Part shown: positions 20,613 through 23,192 of the stretch, one piece after another
Numbering within the stretch: the stretch's first letter is position 1
Layout of the letters: every line of letters begins with the position of its first letter
Assembly (NCBI GenBank): GCA_031401035.1
Contig: JANNRA010000074.1
Location: 1-23,192, forward strand
DNA from: JANNRA01 sp031401035
Lineage (GTDB): Bacteria > Desulfobacterota > Binatia > HRBIN30 > CADEER01
DNA: 23,192 nucleotides
Direction: 5' to 3'
The notes under the pieces: generated by a model
Databases searched by the model: none
The model's input: the letters and a program-made list of their open reading frames with translations, nothing else
Told to the model about the DNA's origin: nothing
Program-made: the position numbers and the translations under genes

Positions 20613-23192
20613 ATGCGGAACCAGCAGCGCAGGTTTGTCTCGCGACAGTCGTGGGGCGGAGCTGTTGCCATTGTCGCCGCCGTTGGGGCGTGGACGACGC
20701 TGTTCGCCAGCGGTGCCGCGGGCGTGAGCTTACCGGCTGGTTTCCGGGACAGCGTCGTGGCGAGCGGGCTCACGGCGCCCGTGGCGGTGGCGCTGTCGCC
20801 CGATGGGCGCATCTTCGTGGCGGAGAAGAGCGGGCTCATCAAGGTCCTGGTCGGGCCCGGCGCCACGCCGACGGTCTTCGCGGACCTGCGCACCAACGTG
20901 CACAACTATTGGGACCGCGGCGTCGCAGGGCTGGTACTGCACCCCGATTTTCCGCGCACACCCTACCTGTATGTGACCTACACGCTCGACGCGCCGATCG
21001 GCGGCACGCCGCCGGTATGGGGTACGGCCGGCGGCACATCCGACAACTGTCCAACGCCGCCCGGCCCGACGACCAACGGTTGCGTGGTGGGCGGCCGACT
21101 CTCCCGCCTGCAGGCGAGCGGCGATACGATGGTCGGCGCCGAGCAGGTGCTGATCGAGTCATGGTGTCAGCAGTTTCCCAGCCACTCGGTCGACTCGGTC
21201 ATCTTCGGCAACGACGGTGCGCTCTACGTCAGCGCCGGCGACGGCGCCAGCTTCAACACGGTCGACTACGGGCAGTTCGGCACCCCCCTCAATCCGTGCG
21301 GCGATCCGCCGGTCGGAATCGGCAGCGCGCAGACGTCGCCCACCGCGAAGGGCGGCGCGCTGCGCTCCCAGTCGGTGCGCCGGGCGCCAGGTGAGCCGGC
21401 GGTGCTGAACGGCGCCGTGTTGCGCCTCGACCCGCTCACCGGTCAGCCACTGCCCGACAACCCGCTGGTCGGCAGCGGCATCACCGGCGCCGACCGCATC
21501 ATCGCCTACGGACTGCGCAATCCGTTCCGCATGGCGGCACGGCCGGGCACCGACGAGATCTGGGTCGGCGACGTCGGCTGGACCGCCTGGGATGAGATCA
21601 ATCGCATCGGCGCGACGGCGGACGGGGTGGTCGAGAACTTCGGATGGCCCTGCTACGAGGGCCTCGGCGTGCAGCCCAGCTATCAGGCCGCGCGCCTCGA
21701 TGCGTGTCGCAACCTTTATCAGAGTGCGGCCACCGTCACCGCACCGGTGTACGCCTATACACGCGGCCAGACCATCGTCGCCGGCGAGACCTGCGGCACC
21801 GGTGGTAACACCATCTCGGGCCTGGCGTTCTACCCGGGCGGGGCGTACCCCGCGGCGTACAATGGCGCGCTCTTCTTCTCCGACTACTCCCGCGACTGCA
21901 TCTGGGCCATGCTGCCCGGTGCCGACGGCGCGCCCGATCCGACGCAACGCGCCAACTTCGCCGTCGGCGCCGAGTCGCCGGTGGACCTGAAAATCGGCCC
22001 GGGCGGCGATCTGTACTACGTCGAGCTCGCCACCGGCGAGGTGCACCGTGTGCAGTACCTCGGCAACAGCCAGCCACCCGTCGCGGTGGCGCACAGTGAC
22101 GTGAGCAACGGACCGCTGCCGCTCACCGTGCTTTTCGACGGTGTGGCCTCGTACGATCCGGACCCGGGCGACTCCCTCGCCTATGCCTGGGACCTCAACG
22201 GCGACGGCCAGTTCGACGACTCGACCGCGGTCGCCCCGCAGTTCACCTACACCCAGGCCGCGACGGTGAACGTCCGGCTGCGGGTCACCGACTCGCAAGG
22301 TCTCTTCTCGACGGCCACGCTGGTGATCACCGCCGGCAACGCGGCACCGAGCGTGTCGATCACCGCGCCGCTCCCCGCCCTGCAGTGGCAGGTCGGCACC
22401 CTGGTGTCCTTCTCCGGCACGGCGACCGATCCCGAAGAAGGGACGCTGCCGCCCGCCGACCTGTCGTGGTCGATCATCATGCACCACTGTCCGCAGAACA
22501 CCTGCCACCTGCACCCGGTGCAGGGCTATTCCGGCATCGCCGCGGGGTCGTTCAGCGCTCCCGATCACGAGTATCCCGCGTATCTGGAGATCCGCCTCAC
22601 CGCGACCGATTCGGGCGGTCTCGCCAGCAGCACGTCGGTGTTCATCTATCCGCGCACCGTGACCCTCAGCTTTGAGAGTCTCCCGTCGGGCCTGGAGCTG
22701 GCCTCCGGCAGCGACGGTCTGGCAACGCCGTTCCAGCAGGTGGCGATCGTGGGCTCGGCGAACACGATCAGCGCGCCGGCGCCGCAAACGCTCGCCGGGG
22801 GTACCTATCTGTTCTCTTCCTGGTCCGACGGCGGCGCCGCCAGCCATACGATCTTTGCTCCGGCGAATCCGACCACCCTGCGCGCCGCGTTCGTGCCGAT
22901 CAGTGGCCCCTACTGCAGCGATGGCAATGTCGATGCAGGTGAGCAGTGCGACGACCGCGGAACGGTCGACGGCGACTGCTGCAGCGCCACGTGCCAGCTC
23001 GAGCTCACCCCGCAGTGCCTCCCCACGCCGACGCCGACCAGTACGCCGGCGCCGTTGCGCCTCTACATGCAGTCGGTGGCGGCCGACATCGCCGGATATT
23101 CCATCCTCGACACGTCGCCGGGCACCGCGGGCGCTACCGGCGCGATCAACACGCGCAACGGGCCGACCGCAGGCCTGCAGTACGCTGGCAAG
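20613..23192 (+). CDS. Secreted glucose/sorbosone-dehydrogenase-like protein with PKD and Cys-rich domains, 3' end cut
   Basis: The frame runs open for 860 codons to the window end. An N-terminal signal or anchor (about 15-37, WGGAVAIVAAVGAWTTLFAS) precedes a six-bladed beta-propeller of the GSDH/PQQ-dependent sugar dehydrogenase type (about 40-480). Markers are GLTAPVAVALSPDGRIFVAEKSG (two pieces), RGVAGLVLHPDFPRTPYLYV, YGLRNPFRMA, GDVGWTAWDEIN and ENFGWPCYEG. A PKD-like domain (about 484-575, LPLTVLFDG, DPDPGDSLAYAWDLNGDG) and another beta domain with HHCPQNTCHLH follow. A Cys-rich repeat (about 766-795, GEQCDDRGTVDGDCCSATC) and a PTPTPT linker end the visible part. It is probably an exported oxidoreductase; substrate and PQQ use are unproven. 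The Shine-Dalgarno is weak. Confidence 0.88.
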   Translation, partial: MRNQQRRFVSRQSWGGAVAIVAAVGAWTTLFASGAAGVSLPAGFRDSVVASGLTAPVAVALSPDGRIFVAEKSGLIKVLVGPGATPTVFADLRTNVHNYWDRGVAGLVLHPDFPRTPYLYVTYTLDAPIGGTPPVWGTAGGTSDNCPTPPGPTTNGCVVGGRLSRLQASGDTMVGAEQVLIESWCQQFPSHSVDSVIFGNDGALYVSAGDGASFNTVDYGQFGTPLNPCGDPPVGIGSAQTSPTAKGGALRSQSVRRAPGEPAVLNGAVLRLDPLTGQPLPDNPLVGSGITGADRIIAYGLRNPFRMAARPGTDEIWVGDVGWTAWDEINRIGATADGVVENFGWPCYEGLGVQPSYQAARLDACRNLYQSAATVTAPVYAYTRGQTIVAGETCGTGGNTISGLAFYPGGAYPAAYNGALFFSDYSRDCIWAMLPGADGAPDPTQRANFAVGAESPVDLKIGPGGDLYYVELATGEVHRVQYLGNSQPPVAVAHSDVSNGPLPLTVLFDGVASYDPDPGDSLAYAWDLNGDGQFDDSTAVAPQFTYTQAATVNVRLRVTDSQGLFSTATLVITAGNAAPSVSITAPLPALQWQVGTLVSFSGTATDPEEGTLPPADLSWSIIMHHCPQNTCHLHPVQGYSGIAAGSFSAPDHEYPAYLEIRLTATDSGGLASSTSVFIYPRTVTLSFESLPSGLELASGSDGLATPFQQVAIVGSANTISAPAPQTLAGGTYLFSSWSDGGAASHTIFAPANPTTLRAAFVPISGPYCSDGNVDAGEQCDDRGTVDGDCCSATCQLELTPQCLPTPTPTSTPAPLRLYMQSVAADIAGYSILDTSPGTAGATGAINTRNGPTAGLQYAGK

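Noticed and set aside
22478..22510. Heme-binding CXXCH motif in the GSDH-like protein (HHCPQNTCHLH)
   Set aside because: The cysteines are five positions apart (CPQNTCH), not CXXCH. The segment fits the family's His/Cys-rich loop instead.
21159..22847. Minus-strand ORF of 562 codons opposite the GSDH-like gene
   Set aside because: The plus strand is open for 860 codons with propeller and PKD signatures; the minus frame has shadow composition.

Overview
GC-rich (roughly 70%) bacterial chromosome segment with about twenty tightly packed genes on both strands and no phage, IS, CRISPR or RNA gene that I can see. The secreted proteins carry Cys-rich DUF4215-type repeats (GEECDDAN, GEQCDD..GDCC), Thr/Pro linkers and a paired EF-hand tail of the form GDCNGDGMVTIDELV. 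That style is typical of uncultured former-deltaproteobacterial lineages such as Candidatus Binatota (Binatia). The assignment is an inference from protein style, not a phylogeny.

Layout. 1-1937: an SDR dehydrogenase cut by the window edge, overlapping a DUF2889 protein. 2040-2878: a short HPF/RaiA-like ribosome hibernation factor overlapping a two-BON-domain secreted protein. 2981-4220: an unrecognised small protein and a NaChBac-type ion channel. 4217-5894: purE and purK, translationally coupled to the channel gene. 5937-5979: a long hairpin between convergent units. 7932-5964 (minus): a HAMP histidine kinase followed by a receiver-only response regulator. 8249-10387: sbtA (bicarbonate permease), an sbtB-like PII protein and a FabI-like enoyl reductase. 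11764-10457 (minus): a secreted DUF4215/EF-hand protein. About 12040-13682: a cyclic-nucleotide-binding-domain/thioredoxin-reductase-like fusion. 13987-16248: a secreted nonaheme cytochrome. 16329-17144: another SDR. 19488-17164 (minus): a winged-helix/TolB-like/TPR regulator followed by a TauE/SafE permease, divergent from an mddA-like methanethiol S-methyltransferase (19624-20454). The methyltransferase 3' end overlaps an antisense SDR remnant. 20613-23192: a secreted glucose/sorbosone-dehydrogenase-like protein running off the window.

Functional themes are de novo purine synthesis (PurEK), bicarbonate uptake with PII control (SbtAB), a possible volatile-sulfur module (MddA, TauE and a shared regulatory region), and extracellular redox or sugar oxidation (nonaheme cytochrome, GSDH). 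The most interesting non-coding signal is a 20-bp motif, consensus SNATTATCTATTTGCCGMTG, found in four intergenic regions. Three copies end 37-41 nt before a start codon, and the fourth lies upstream of a strong Shine-Dalgarno that serves a possible leader peptide overlapping sbtA. It looks like a shared promoter or operator class.
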